Numbered from the stretch's first letter, positions 1 through 9,263 are shown. The stretch is DNA of 64,000 nucleotides from an uncultured Roseateles sp. (GCF_963422335.1 NZ_OY729424.1:6324001-6388000), one strand, 5' to 3'. Numbers and translations are program-made. Notes: generated from the sequence alone by a model not told the origin.

Positions 1-57
1 AACGAGGCTCAGGGCGTGACGGTCACGGCAGCGATCGCCTATCTGCAGCAGGCCTGA
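1..57 (+). CDS. C-terminal end of an unidentified protein (partial)
   Basis: The first 57 bases read as an open frame from the window edge to a TGA, giving 18 residues that end in AIAYLQQA. The reading is plausible because it ends cleanly and no other frame is better, but 18 residues do not identify a family. The next gene begins 167 bases downstream on the same strand. Confidence 0.4.
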   Translation, partial: NEAQGVTVTAAIAYLQQA

Positions 58-224
58 GCGGGCTGCGCCAGCCGGCGGGTCGGTGCCGGGAGAATCCTCG
101 CCCGGCGATCCGCGCCTTCCTCAAGATTTGTGATGCCCCGTGCGGAGTTCCGTGACAAAAACTGCCCACTGCCTGCTACGTCGAAGGCAGCGCATGGAGC
201 AATCACCACTCAAGGAGGCTTCAA

Positions 225-1847
225 ATGGCTGGTCATGGATCAAGGCCGCTGCGCGGCCTGGAAAGCACCGCTCAATCAAGCGTTCAGTCCGGCAGGTTCG
301 GACGGATGTTCCGGTGGCTGGAGCCGGGTATCGCCCCTCAGGGGCCCAACGAAGAACTTGCCGTTCGCCGGGTCCTGACAAAGCTCTCCGAGCTGATGGT
401 CACCAGCGAATTCGATGAGAACGTCGCCAACAACAAGTTTCCGCCCCTCGGCTCGCCCGATGCGCCGATTGATCGCGCGGAGCCGGCCGACGAGAACCCC
501 AAGGTGGCCGCGGGCTACACCTATCTGGGGCAATTCATTGATCACGACATCACCTTCGACCCCACGTCTTCGCTGCAGCGGCTCAACGATCCCGATGCGC
601 TCGAGGACTTCCGCACGCCGCGCCTGGACCTCGATTGCCTGTACGGCCGCGGCCCCGGCGACCAACCCTATCTGTATGACAGAGCGTCCGGCCGCGGCAA
701 GTTCATCCTGGGCGGCACGAATCTGGGTGTGGGCGGCATGGACCGGCGCGACCTGCATCGCACCGCCGACGGCACGGCGCTGATAGGTGACAAGCGCAAC
801 GATGAGAACAAGATCGTTGCCCAGATCCAGGCCCTGTTCCTGAGCTTCCACAACAAGGTCTACGACCAGATCGCGTCGAGATTCGAGAGCGGCCAGCAGG
901 ACGCGCATTTCGCCGAGACCCAGCGCATCGTGCGCTGGTGCTACCAGTGGATCGTGCTGCACGACTTCCTGCCCAAGATCTGCGACCCCGCCATCGTTGC
1001 CGAGGTGATGCCTGCGGACGATGAACGGGAGCCCCAGCTGCAGTACTACCATCCGCACGGCGGCGATGCCTACATCCCGGTCGAGTTCTCGGTCGCGGCC
1101 TACCGGTTCGGCCACTCGATGGTGCGGCCCAGCTACGCGCTCAACGATGTCGCCAAGAGCTCGGCGAAATTCAAGGGCAAGGACTTCGGGCGGATTCCGA
1201 TCTTCGTGGCAAATTCCAATGCCAATACCGATGCCATGAATGGGTTTGGCCAGCCCTTGCCTGCCGACTGGGGCATCGACTGGGCCTTCTTCTTCGGCAC
1301 CCCCGGCAGCCATGCTGACGGCCAGAAGCAGATACCGCAGCCGAGCTATCGGATCGACAGCTTCCTGGTCGATCCGCTGGGCGCTTTGCCCGAGTTCTTC
1401 GGCCAACCCTCGCCCTTCGCTTCACTCGCCTTCCGCAATCTCCAGCGCGGTGTCAGCATGGGCCTGCCATCGGGTCAGAATGTGGCGCGCATGATGGGCG
1501 CCCAGTTCGTGCTCAGCGACAAGCAGCTCTGGGAGGTCAAGAACGAAGAAGAGTCCTTGATGCCTTGGGACGAGGGCAAGGCATTCTTCAACCAGAAAGA
1601 GGCCAAGGGCGTGCTCGCTGGCAATGCGCCGCTGTGGTTCTACATCCTCAAGGAAGCCGAGATCATGAACCATGGCCACCATTTGGGCGAGGTGGGCAGC
1701 CGTATCGTCGCCGAGACCCTGGTGGGTCTGACCTGGTGCGATCGATATTCCTATATGTTCCAGATGCCCCGCTGGAATCCCTCGGTCGAATTGATCGGGC
1801 TGGGCTCCGACCTCAACATGCTCGAGCTGACGCAGTTCGTCGGCTAG
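225..1847 (+). CDS. Animal-type haem peroxidase family protein
   Basis: 540 aa. The protein belongs to the animal haem peroxidase (An_peroxidase) superfamily, which in bacteria oxidises small substrates with H2O2. The distal-side motif GQFIDHDITF lies at residues 102-111 with candidate distal His107, followed by the Asp-rich loop usual for calcium binding. A second conserved block, FHNKVYDQIA, lies near residue 210, and the proximal haem ligand is probably His297 in YRFGHSMV. No signal peptide is evident, so it is probably cytoplasmic or exported by another route. The start was chosen for the good ribosome site AAGGAGG at 210-216. It stands alone: the next gene is convergent, 34 bases away. 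Family assignment is firm; the substrate is unknown. Confidence 0.85.
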   Translation: MAGHGSRPLRGLESTAQSSVQSGRFGRMFRWLEPGIAPQGPNEELAVRRVLTKLSELMVTSEFDENVANNKFPPLGSPDAPIDRAEPADENPKVAAGYTYLGQFIDHDITFDPTSSLQRLNDPDALEDFRTPRLDLDCLYGRGPGDQPYLYDRASGRGKFILGGTNLGVGGMDRRDLHRTADGTALIGDKRNDENKIVAQIQALFLSFHNKVYDQIASRFESGQQDAHFAETQRIVRWCYQWIVLHDFLPKICDPAIVAEVMPADDEREPQLQYYHPHGGDAYIPVEFSVAAYRFGHSMVRPSYALNDVAKSSAKFKGKDFGRIPIFVANSNANTDAMNGFGQPLPADWGIDWAFFFGTPGSHADGQKQIPQPSYRIDSFLVDPLGALPEFFGQPSPFASLAFRNLQRGVSMGLPSGQNVARMMGAQFVLSDKQLWEVKNEEESLMPWDEGKAFFNQKEAKGVLAGNAPLWFYILKEAEIMNHGHHLGEVGSRIVAETLVGLTWCDRYSYMFQMPRWNPSVELIGLGSDLNMLELTQFVG

Positions 1848-1881
1848 CGGCTGTCGGCGCGCCATGGGCTGCCGCAGCGGT

Positions 1882-2898
1882 TCAGCTGTCTCGAGGCGCC
1901 GGCAGCAGCAAGCCTTCGTGCAGGGCGATCTGCGCCAGCGCGGCTTCGAAACGTGCACGGGAGTCGGCTGAAACCTGCCGCAAATAGGCATGCAATTCGG
2001 CGTCCGCGGCATTGCGGTGCGCGCATTCGGCGCTGTAGTGCTCGAAACGGGCCAGCTGCATCAGCAACTCGGCCACATGGCGCGGGCATTCGCAGGCCAC
2101 GGTGGACGAGCGGCCGGCGAACTCCACCAGCGCGGCATCGTCCCATCGGCGCGGGGGCTCGACAGGCACTCGCGCTGCCAGCGCACCGGCCTGCGCCGGT
2201 GGCGCTGCGGTGGCGAGGCCGAATTGCCGCAGCCACTGCGCCAGCACCACGTCGGGCTGAGGCTCCCGCAGCAGGGTGATGCCCAGGGCCGCCAGTGACT
2301 CGCACACAGCCTCCGCAGCAAATCCGTAGAGCACGGCCGTGGGCAGGCCGGCCAGGGCCGGCGAGCTGGCCTCCAGTGTGGCCAGCCAGCCGGCGTGCAA
2401 CTGCGGCTCCTGGATCAGCAAGGCATCGACGTCGGCGCGCCGCAAGGCCGCTGCGGCTTGCGCGACCGTGTCGAAGGGACCCAGCAACTGCACCGGCCTT
2501 CCCAGCCGCCGGAGCAGCGCAGGCCGGCTCAGACGAGCACCCAAGCCGGCACCGATGACGGCGAAGCGCCAAGGCCGTGGCGCTGAAAGCCCGCCGGCCT
2601 CCGGGCCCGCGTCTCGCCGCGCTATGGCCTGCGCTCCCGCATGGGTGGCGCCCACGCGTTGCAGCTGGGCCATGTCCAGTCCGGCCAGGCTGCCTATGGC
2701 ATGCCCCAGCTCGGTGAGCTGCTTGATCAAGGCCAGGCGCCGCACATCCTCGTCGGAGTAGAGCCGCTGCCCGCTGGCGGAGAGCTTGGCCTGCGTCAGC
2801 CCGTAACGCCGCTCCCAGACGCGCAAGGTTGCCACGGGCATGCGCAGCATGCGTGCCACGGCGCCGCTGCGCCTGAGTGAGCCGTCTGCATGATTCAT
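1882..2898 (-). CDS. MerR-family regulator with degenerate cobalamin-type C-terminal domain (LitR/CarH-like, photolyase-linked)
   Basis: 338 aa. The N-terminus is a MerR winged helix (residues about 8-75, RSGAVARMLRMPVATLRVWE then RRYGLT and a GQRLYSDEDV wing). The rest resembles the cobalamin-binding half of LitR/CarH light-responsive repressors in size and Rossmann-like pattern (FAVIGAGLGARLSRPALLRR near residues 115-135). The DxHxxG motif that binds B12 is not visible. Members of this family commonly sit next to photolyase genes and repress them in the dark. Here the gene is divergent from DUF2256 and two photolyase genes, which supports that role. The ATG at 2896-2898 was preferred to a TTG one codon upstream. 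Loss of the B12 motif suggests a different or no ligand (inference). Confidence 0.75.
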   Translation of the reverse strand: MNHADGSLRRSGAVARMLRMPVATLRVWERRYGLTQAKLSASGQRLYSDEDVRRLALIKQLTELGHAIGSLAGLDMAQLQRVGATHAGAQAIARRDAGPEAGGLSAPRPWRFAVIGAGLGARLSRPALLRRLGRPVQLLGPFDTVAQAAAALRRADVDALLIQEPQLHAGWLATLEASSPALAGLPTAVLYGFAAEAVCESLAALGITLLREPQPDVVLAQWLRQFGLATAAPPAQAGALAARVPVEPPRRWDDAALVEFAGRSSTVACECPRHVAELLMQLARFEHYSAECAHRNAADAELHAYLRQVSADSRARFEAALAQIALHEGLLLPAPRDS

Positions 2899-2990
2899 CA
2901 AGCCCCAATGAAGCCTATTTGACGCGCATTATATGGCGGCCTTGTCGCCAATGAAGCCTAAATGAATCGCATTGAACGTAATATGAAACC
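2899..2990. promoter_or_regulatory. Divergent merR / DUF2256-photolyase control region with 18-bp direct repeats
   Basis: Two near-identical repeats lie between the divergent genes: CCAATGAAGCCTATTTGA at 2905-2922 and CCAATGAAGCCTAAATGA at 2948-2965. They differ at two bases and are 43 bp apart, about four helical turns. A minus-strand TATAAT (reverse complement at 2928-2933) lies between them and could be the merR minus-10 box, with TTCATT in the second repeat as a minus-35. The repeats are good candidates for operators of the MerR protein; that assignment is inferred. Confidence 0.55.
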
Positions 2991-3191
2991 ATGCAAAAAG
3001 TGAAACCCTCCCCGGGCGCCTCCACTGTCACCGCCAGCGGCGCGCATCGCGGCAACAAGGCGGGCTTGCCGAGCAAGCCCTGCGTGGCCTGCGGCTTGAC
3101 CATGAGCTGGCGCCGCCGCTGGGCCAGGACCTGGTCCGAGGTCAGGTACTGCTCCGAGGACTGCCGACGCAGCAAGGCAAGCCATGGCTGA
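2991..3191 (+). CDS. DUF2256 small zinc-ribbon-like protein
   Basis: 66 aa. The C-terminal 45 residues match DUF2256: KPCVACGLTMSWRRRW followed by YCSEDCRR, giving a CxxC...CxxxC set that could bind a metal. DUF2256 genes are very often found beside cryptochrome/photolyase genes, as here, but the function is not established. The gene starts the photolyase operon and overlaps the following photolyase by 8 bases, so translation is probably coupled. Its ATG lies directly after the repeat-containing control region. Confidence 0.8.
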   Translation: MQKVKPSPGASTVTASGAHRGNKAGLPSKPCVACGLTMSWRRRWARTWSEVRYCSEDCRRSKASHG

Positions 3192-4752
3192 GCTGCGCAC
3201 CTTGGTGCTCGTGCTGGGTGACCAGCTCGACCTGGAGGCCGCGGCTTTCGATGGCTTCGACGCCGAGCAGGACGCGGTCTGGATGGCCGAGGTGGCCGAA
3301 GAGTCGACCCATGTGTGGTCAGGCAAGCAGCGCACGGCGCTGTTCCTGTCCGCCATGCGTCATTTCGCTGTTGCGCTGCAGGCGGCGGGCCGGCCCCTGC
3401 ACTACACGCGGCTTGAAGCCGCAGGCAACAGCCTCGGCGTCCAACTGCAGGCCGACATCCTGCAGCTGCAGCCCACCCGGCTGGTGATGACGGCCCCGGG
3501 CGACTGGCGCGTCCTGCAGGCCATCAGGTCGGTAGCCGCCGCCAACGGCCTGCCGCTGGACGTGCGCGAGGACCGGCACTTCTTCGTCACCGTGCGCGAA
3601 TTCGCGGCCCACGCCAAAGGCCGCAAATCGCTGCGCATGGAGTACTTCTACCGGGAGCAGCGCAAGCGGCACCGGGTGCTGATGGGCACCGACGGCGAAT
3701 CCGATCAACCGCTGGGTGGCCAATGGAACTTTGACAGCGACAACCGCGAGGCCTTCGGTGCCGAGGGGCCGGGCTTCACGCCGCCGCGCAGCGGCTTTGA
3801 GCCCGATGAGCTGACGCGCGAGGTGATCGCGCTGGTCAAGCGCCGCTTTGCCGAACACCCTGGCCGGCTCGACAGCTTCGCCTGGCCCGTCACACGCGAG
3901 CAGGCGCTGCAATCGCTGCAGTCCTTCATCGAGGAGAGGCTGCCGCTGTTCGGGCGCTACCAGGACGCCATGTGGCCCGGCGACCCCTGGCTCTATCACT
4001 CGCGCATCTCGGCAGCGCTCAACCTGAAGCTGCTGAACCCGCGCGAGGTGGTCGCGGCGGCTGAGCTTGCCTTTCAGCGCGGGCGGGCACCGCTGGCCAG
4101 CGTCGAAGGCTTCATCCGGCAAGTCCTCGGCTGGCGCGAGTACGTGCGAGGCATCTACTGGACCCAGATGCCGGGCTATGCCGAGCGCAATCTGCTCGAC
4201 GCCCGGCACGAACTGCCGGACTGGTACTGGACCGGCGCGACCGACCTCGCCTGCCTGCGCGACGCGCTGGCGCAGACGCTGGAACACGGCTATGCCAATC
4301 ACATCCAGCGGCTGATGGTGACCGGGCTCTACGCCTTGATGCTGGGCGTGCAGCCGCAGCAGGTGCATGCCTGGTATCTGGCGGTCTATGTCGACGCGGT
4401 GGAATGGGTGGAGCTGCCCAACACGCTGGGCATGAGCCAGTACGCGGACGGCGGGCTGATGGGCAGCAAGCCCTATGTGGCCACCGGCAAGTACATCCAG
4501 CGCATGAGCCCGCACTGCAAAAGCTGCCGCTACGACCCCGGGCAGCGCGCCGGCGACCGCGCCTGCCCGTTCACCACGCTGTACTGGGACTTCCTGATGC
4601 GCCATCAGGCACTGCTGGCCAGGAACCCGCGCATGGCGCCGCAGGTGAAGAACCTGGCCCGCCTGAGCGAGGCCGACAAGCAGGCCGTGAATGAACGCGC
4701 TGCGGCGATCCGCCGCAACGAGGTGGGCTGCACGGAAGGCCTGAGGCGCTGA
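3184..4752 (+). CDS. phrB: Fe-S cluster cryptochrome/photolyase, prokaryotic (6-4) photolyase type
   Basis: 522 aa, the usual size for the FeS-BCP / bacterial (6-4) photolyase group. These flavoproteins repair UV photoproducts with blue light and carry a 4Fe-4S cluster. The N-terminal domain opens with LRTLVLVLGDQLD, characteristic of this deoxyribodipyrimidine photolyase-related group. Four cysteines fit the cluster ligands: Cys357, Cys445 and Cys448 (HCKSC), and Cys461 (RACPF). The FAD-domain motif GWREYVRGIYW is present near residue 320. It overlaps DUF2256 upstream by 8 bases and lies 4 bases before the next photolyase gene. Class assignment rests on the cysteine pattern; the lesion specificity is inferred. 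Confidence 0.88.
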   Translation: MAELRTLVLVLGDQLDLEAAAFDGFDAEQDAVWMAEVAEESTHVWSGKQRTALFLSAMRHFAVALQAAGRPLHYTRLEAAGNSLGVQLQADILQLQPTRLVMTAPGDWRVLQAIRSVAAANGLPLDVREDRHFFVTVREFAAHAKGRKSLRMEYFYREQRKRHRVLMGTDGESDQPLGGQWNFDSDNREAFGAEGPGFTPPRSGFEPDELTREVIALVKRRFAEHPGRLDSFAWPVTREQALQSLQSFIEERLPLFGRYQDAMWPGDPWLYHSRISAALNLKLLNPREVVAAAELAFQRGRAPLASVEGFIRQVLGWREYVRGIYWTQMPGYAERNLLDARHELPDWYWTGATDLACLRDALAQTLEHGYANHIQRLMVTGLYALMLGVQPQQVHAWYLAVYVDAVEWVELPNTLGMSQYADGGLMGSKPYVATGKYIQRMSPHCKSCRYDPGQRAGDRACPFTTLYWDFLMRHQALLARNPRMAPQVKNLARLSEADKQAVNERAAAIRRNEVGCTEGLRR

Positions 4753-4756
4753 GCAC

Positions 4757-6235
4757 ATGACGGGGCCTGCCGCACTGGTCTGGTTCAAGCGCGATCTGCG
4801 CGTGCGCGACCATGCCCCGCTCGCAGAGGCCAGGCAGTTCGAGCGCGCAGCCGGGCTGGTGGTGATCGAGCCGAAGTGGCTAGGCAGCCCCGAATGCGAT
4901 CCGCGCCACGTCAGCTTCCTGCTGCGGTGCGTGGGCGAACTGCAGCGCGATCTGGCCCGGCTAGGTCTGCCGCTGCGGGTGCGCGTCGGCTCAGCGATCG
5001 AGGTGCTGGAATCCTTGCGCCGAGAGTTCGGCTTCACGCATCTGCTCAGCCATGAAGAGACCGGCACCGGCTGGAGCTATGCGCGCGATCTGGCGGTGGG
5101 CCGCTGGTGCCAGGCCAGCGGCGTGCAGTGGCAGGAGTGGCCGCAGACCGGTGTGGTGCGGCGCCTGCGTTCCCGCGCCGGTTGGGCGGCGCAATGGGCC
5201 CAGCGCATGAATGCGCCCGAGGCACCGGCCGCGGGCGGTTTCAAGGCCTCGCCAAGCACTCAACCGGATGCTTTGCCGAGCTTGCGCGATCTGGGGCTGA
5301 CGGCACCCGGCGCACCGCTGCCGCAGGCTGGCGAGCAGGCCGCCTGGGCCACGCTGGACAGCTTCCTGGCCGGCCGTGGGCGAGACTACCGCCAGGCGCT
5401 GTCCAGCCCCCTCACCGCCGCCGAGGGCTGCAGCCGGCTCAGCGCACACCTGGCCTTCGGCACTCTCTCGATGCGCAGCGTCCATCAGGCCACCGAGGCC
5501 TGCATCGCAGCGACCGCCGACCGCAGCCTGGCCTACGCGCTGCGCGGCTTTGCCAGCCGCCTGCGCTGGCACTGCCACTTCATGCAGAAGCTGGAAGACG
5601 AGCCGGCCATCGAATGGCGCAATGTGGCCCGTTCGGTCGATGGCCTGCGGCCCGGTGATGGCATGAACGAACAGACGCTAGACCGGAAAAGGTTTGAGGC
5701 CTGGACCGAAGGCCGCACCGGCTACCCCATGGTCGATGCCTGCATGCGCCAGCTGTGCGCCACCGGCTGGTTGAATTTCCGCATGCGCGCCATGCTGGTC
5801 AGCTTCGCCGCCTACCACCTGTGGTTGCATTGGCGCGAGCCCGGACTGTTCCTGGCCCGGCAGTTCCTGGACTTCGAGCCCGGCATCCACTGGAGCCAGA
5901 TGCAGATGCAGTCGGGCACCACCGGCATCAACACCCTGCGCATCTACTCACCGACCAAGCAGGCGCGAGACCATGACCCGCAGGGGCACTACCTCCGCCA
6001 ATGGATACCCGAGCTGGGCACGCCGGCCTACCCGGCGCCCATCGTCGACGAGCGCCTGGCCGTGGCGGCCGCCAAGGACAAGCTCTACCCCCTGCGCCAG
6101 ACCGAGGCGGCCCGCGCCGAGGCAGACGCCATCCAGGACAAGCACGGCTCGCGCAAGAGTGGCCTGCCTCGAACAGGCTCAGGCAAGCGACGCAGCCTGC
6201 CTGATGGAAACGATGGGCAGGGTCAGTTGTTCTAG
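4757..6235 (+). CDS. Cryptochrome / deoxyribodipyrimidine photolyase
   Basis: 492 aa. The classical photolyase fold is visible: an N-terminal antenna domain beginning ALVWFKRDLRVRDHAPL, and a C-terminal FAD-binding domain with GRTGYPMVDACMRQL, TGWLNFRMRAMLVSFA and the WSQMQMQSGTTGINTLRIY block. The family repairs cyclobutane pyrimidine dimers or acts as a cryptochrome; the sequence alone does not separate these here. It follows the Fe-S photolyase by 4 bases and is the last gene of the light-repair operon. The C-terminal tail after residue about 460 is basic and low in complexity. Confidence 0.88.
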   Translation: MTGPAALVWFKRDLRVRDHAPLAEARQFERAAGLVVIEPKWLGSPECDPRHVSFLLRCVGELQRDLARLGLPLRVRVGSAIEVLESLRREFGFTHLLSHEETGTGWSYARDLAVGRWCQASGVQWQEWPQTGVVRRLRSRAGWAAQWAQRMNAPEAPAAGGFKASPSTQPDALPSLRDLGLTAPGAPLPQAGEQAAWATLDSFLAGRGRDYRQALSSPLTAAEGCSRLSAHLAFGTLSMRSVHQATEACIAATADRSLAYALRGFASRLRWHCHFMQKLEDEPAIEWRNVARSVDGLRPGDGMNEQTLDRKRFEAWTEGRTGYPMVDACMRQLCATGWLNFRMRAMLVSFAAYHLWLHWREPGLFLARQFLDFEPGIHWSQMQMQSGTTGINTLRIYSPTKQARDHDPQGHYLRQWIPELGTPAYPAPIVDERLAVAAAKDKLYPLRQTEAARAEADAIQDKHGSRKSGLPRTGSGKRRSLPDGNDGQGQLF

Positions 6236-6513
6236 TGTGGGTTGACTCACAAGCGGCAATCACCAACCCAGGACATTGGGGCGCTGAAATGGGTATTCGC
6301 CAGCGGAGGGGCGAGCCACGAAAGCACTATCCGGGGGGGATGATTGCCGCGCCGAACGCTAGGCATTGAAGGCTCGGGGCGAGGCGGGTTCGGCTCCGGC
6401 CTTGCAGATTTGCGACGCCTAGCGACAGAACTCCGCCACCACCATCGGCGGCACGCCCATTGCCGGACCGGACATGACACCATGCGCCACATCGACGCCA
6501 CGCCCCGCCCAAT

Positions 6514-7767
6514 ATGCTCCGACTCAAACCCTGGCTGCTCGCCGCTTTGCTTGGCTGTTTGGCCGCTCCGCTGCAAGCCCAGCCCGGAGCCCCCGGCAAG
6601 GGCACCGCCGTGGCCATCGGTGGAGCGCTGAAGCTGGACAATGACGCCGTCTGGCAGCGTCTGGTCGAGCTGAGCGGCGGCAAGAATTCCCGCTGGGTGG
6701 TGCTGGCCACGGCCGCGGGCAACCCAGCCCGATCCGGCGCCACCGTGGTGAACGTGCTGCAAAAGCATGGCGCACTGGCGGAGGTCCTGCCGATCGCACC
6801 GCGCCTGGCCGGGACCAACTACCAGGCCGCTGCGCGTGATCCGGCCTTGGTGGCCAAGGTGCTGGCGGCTCGGGGCGTTTATTTCACCGGCGGCGCGCAG
6901 GCGCGCATCACCGAGGCCTTGCTGGACGACAAGGGCCAGCCAACGCCGGTGCTGGCCGCCATCTGGCAGATCTACCGCGCCGGTGGCGTGATCGCAGGCA
7001 GCAGTGCCGGCGCGGCCATCATGAGCACGCAGATGTTCCGCGATCCGCCGGAGGTGCTCGATGTGATGAAGGGCGGCCTGACCGAGGGAAAGCACATCGA
7101 TCGCGGCCTGGGATTCGTTGGGCCCGACATCTTTGTCGATCAACACTTCCTCAAGCGCGGGCGCTTCGGCCGCATGCTGCCGCTGATGCTGGCCAAGGGC
7201 TACAAGCTGGGTGTCGGCGTGGATGAGAACACCGCCGTCATCTTCCAGGGCGACACGCTGGAGGTGGTCGGCTACAAAGGCGCGCTGATGGCCGATCTGA
7301 CCGACGCCGCCAGCGACGCCCACGTGCCGGCCTTCAACCTGCGCAATGTGCGGCTGAGCTATCTGGACCGCGGCGACCGCTACCAACTCAGCACCCGCAG
7401 CGCAACGCCCTCGAAGGAGAAGCTGGCCGACCTGAAGGTCGATCCCAACGCCCCCGGCTTCAAGCCCCACTTCACCGGCGACGCCTTCTACACAGACGTG
7501 CTGGGCGACACCACGGTCGCCAATCTGATGGGCAATCTGATCGACAACGCGCAGCGCGAGGTCACCGCCCTGGCCTTTGGCGGCCCCGCATCCATCAAGC
7601 CCGAGCTGGGCTTCGAGTTCCGCTTCCGCAAGGGCGTCGACAGCCTCGGCTACTACACCGGCGCCTTCGGCGGCGAGGACTACAGCGTCTTCAACATCTA
7701 CCTCGACATCACCCCCATCTCGCTCAGCCAGCCGCTGTACCGGCCGCTGCAGGCGGCCAGGCCCTGA
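6514..7767 (+). CDS. Secreted cyanophycinase (peptidase S51 family), CphE-like
   Basis: 417 aa. Cyanophycinases cleave cyanophycin (multi-arginyl-polyaspartate) to beta-Asp-Arg dipeptides. The N-terminus LLAALLGCLAAPLQAQ is a signal peptide, so the enzyme is predicted outside the cytoplasm, as in the extracellular CphE of Pseudomonas. The S51 nucleophile elbow is GSSAGA near residue 165. YFTGGAQARI and FVDQHFLKRGRFGR are typical family blocks. It lies 30 bases before the arginine transport operon, which suggests released arginine or its dipeptide is the local substrate (inference). The 278 bases upstream contain no gene and no strong ribosome site, so the exact start is less certain. Confidence 0.88.
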   Translation: MLRLKPWLLAALLGCLAAPLQAQPGAPGKGTAVAIGGALKLDNDAVWQRLVELSGGKNSRWVVLATAAGNPARSGATVVNVLQKHGALAEVLPIAPRLAGTNYQAAARDPALVAKVLAARGVYFTGGAQARITEALLDDKGQPTPVLAAIWQIYRAGGVIAGSSAGAAIMSTQMFRDPPEVLDVMKGGLTEGKHIDRGLGFVGPDIFVDQHFLKRGRFGRMLPLMLAKGYKLGVGVDENTAVIFQGDTLEVVGYKGALMADLTDAASDAHVPAFNLRNVRLSYLDRGDRYQLSTRSATPSKEKLADLKVDPNAPGFKPHFTGDAFYTDVLGDTTVANLMGNLIDNAQREVTALAFGGPASIKPELGFEFRFRKGVDSLGYYTGAFGGEDYSVFNIYLDITPISLSQPLYRPLQAARP

Positions 7768-7797
7768 GCCCCCATCCTCGTTTTGAAAGCAGGCACC

Positions 7798-8565
7798 ATG
7801 AAACAGATTCTTGGCTTACTGATCGGCTGTGCGCTCGCCGGCTCGGCGCTGGCGGCCGAACCGCTGAAGCTGCGCGTCGGTGTCGAAGGCGCCTACCCGC
7901 CGTTCAGCTCGGTGGGGCCCGACGGCAAGCTCAAGGGCTTCGACATCGACATCGCCCATGCCATCTGCGCAAAGATGGCCGCGCAATGCACCCAGGTGCA
8001 GCAGGACTTCGACGGCATGATCCCGGCACTGCAGGCGCGCAAGTTCGACTTCATCGTCGCCTCGCTGTCGATCACGCCCGAACGCCAGAAGGTGGTGGAC
8101 TTCAGCGACAAGTACTACAAGACGCCCAACCGCCTGATCGCCAGGGCCGGTGCGCCGATCGACGGCTCGCCGGCCAGTTTCCAGGGCAGGAAGATAGCGG
8201 TGCAGCGCAGCACCATCAACGACCGCTATGCGAGCAAGAAATTCGCCGGCGCGACCATCGTGCGCTATGCCAAGCAGGACGAGATCTACCTCGATCTGGT
8301 GGCCGGTCGCGTCGACGCGACCCTGGTCGATGCGGTGGCCGGAGACGCAGGTTTCCTGAAAACACCGGCCGGCAAGGGCTTTGCACTGACCGGCCCGGCC
8401 TATGTCGATCCGGCCTATTTCGGCCTGGGCGTGGGCATCGCCATGCGCAAGGGCGACGAGACCCTGCGCAGCCAGCTCAACGCCGCGATCAAGGCAATAC
8501 GCGCCAGCGGCGAGTACAAGAGGATCCAGGACCGCTACTTCGACTTCGACGTCTACGGCCAGTAA
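7798..8565 (+). CDS. aotJ: Arginine/ornithine ABC transporter, periplasmic binding protein
   Basis: 255 aa. The N-terminal signal peptide MKQILGLLIGCALAGSALAA is followed by the HisJ/ArgT family start LKLRVGVEGAYPPFSSV, and KGFDIDIAHAICAKM is the usual ligand-lobe block. The protein should bind a basic amino acid in the periplasm and deliver it to the two permeases encoded next. An in-frame TTG at 7783 would add five residues; the ATG at 7798 is preferred because it gives a normal signal peptide. First gene of a cluster with the Pseudomonas aot-argR-aru order. Confidence 0.87.
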   Translation: MKQILGLLIGCALAGSALAAEPLKLRVGVEGAYPPFSSVGPDGKLKGFDIDIAHAICAKMAAQCTQVQQDFDGMIPALQARKFDFIVASLSITPERQKVVDFSDKYYKTPNRLIARAGAPIDGSPASFQGRKIAVQRSTINDRYASKKFAGATIVRYAKQDEIYLDLVAGRVDATLVDAVAGDAGFLKTPAGKGFALTGPAYVDPAYFGLGVGIAMRKGDETLRSQLNAAIKAIRASGEYKRIQDRYFDFDVYGQ

Positions 8566-8573
8566 GGCGTCCC

Positions 8574-9263
8574 ATGCTGCACGGCTATCTCGACAGTCTG
8601 CTCGAAGGCGCACGCCTGACCCTGGGCGTGGCGCTGAGCGCCCTGCTGCTGGCGCTGCTGCTGGGCCTGCTCGGTGCCCATGCCAAGCTGGCCCGTGCGG
8701 CCTGGCTGCGCCGCGCCGCCGCCGTCTACACCACGGTGATACGCGGCGTGCCCGACCTGGTGCTGATGCTGCTGATCTTCTACGGCGGCCAGCTGGCCAT
8801 CAACGCCGCAGCGCCGCATCTGGGCTTTGACGGCTACATCGACATCGACCCGTTCGCGGCCGGCGTGGCGACCCTGGGCTTCATCTTCGGCGCCTACCTG
8901 ACCGAGACCTTCCGCGGCGCCCTGCTGGCCTTGCCTGCCGGCCAGACCGAGGCCGGCCGCGCCTACGGCCTGAGCCCGTGGCAGGTGCAGCGTCGCATCG
9001 TCTGGCCGCAGATGCTGCGGCTGGCGCTGCCGGGCCTGGCGAACAACTGGCTGGTGCTGGTCAAATCGACCGCCTTGGTATCGGTGATAGGTCTCAACGA
9101 CATGATGCAAAAGGCCGGCCAGGCCGCCGGCGCGACGCGGGAGCCCTTCACCTTCTACGTGGCCGTGGGCGGGCTGTATCTGCTGATCACCGGCTGCAGC
9201 GTGGTCCTGCTGCGCCAGCTGGAGAAACGCTTCTCGCTGGGCTTCAAGGCGCTGGCGCTATGA
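8574..9263 (+). CDS. aotQ: Arginine/ornithine ABC transporter permease (HisQ type)
   Basis: 229 aa inner-membrane permease of the polar amino acid family. It begins MLHGYLDSLLEGARLTLGVA, with hydrophobic helices throughout. The cytoplasmic EAA loop that contacts the ATPase is visible at about residues 120-150 (AGQTEAGRAYGLSPWQVQRR). The gene starts 8 bases after aotJ and overlaps the next permease by 4 bases (ATGA), so the two permeases should be made together and form the heterodimeric channel. Confidence 0.87.
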   Translation: MLHGYLDSLLEGARLTLGVALSALLLALLLGLLGAHAKLARAAWLRRAAAVYTTVIRGVPDLVLMLLIFYGGQLAINAAAPHLGFDGYIDIDPFAAGVATLGFIFGAYLTETFRGALLALPAGQTEAGRAYGLSPWQVQRRIVWPQMLRLALPGLANNWLVLVKSTALVSVIGLNDMMQKAGQAAGATREPFTFYVAVGGLYLLITGCSVVLLRQLEKRFSLGFKALAL

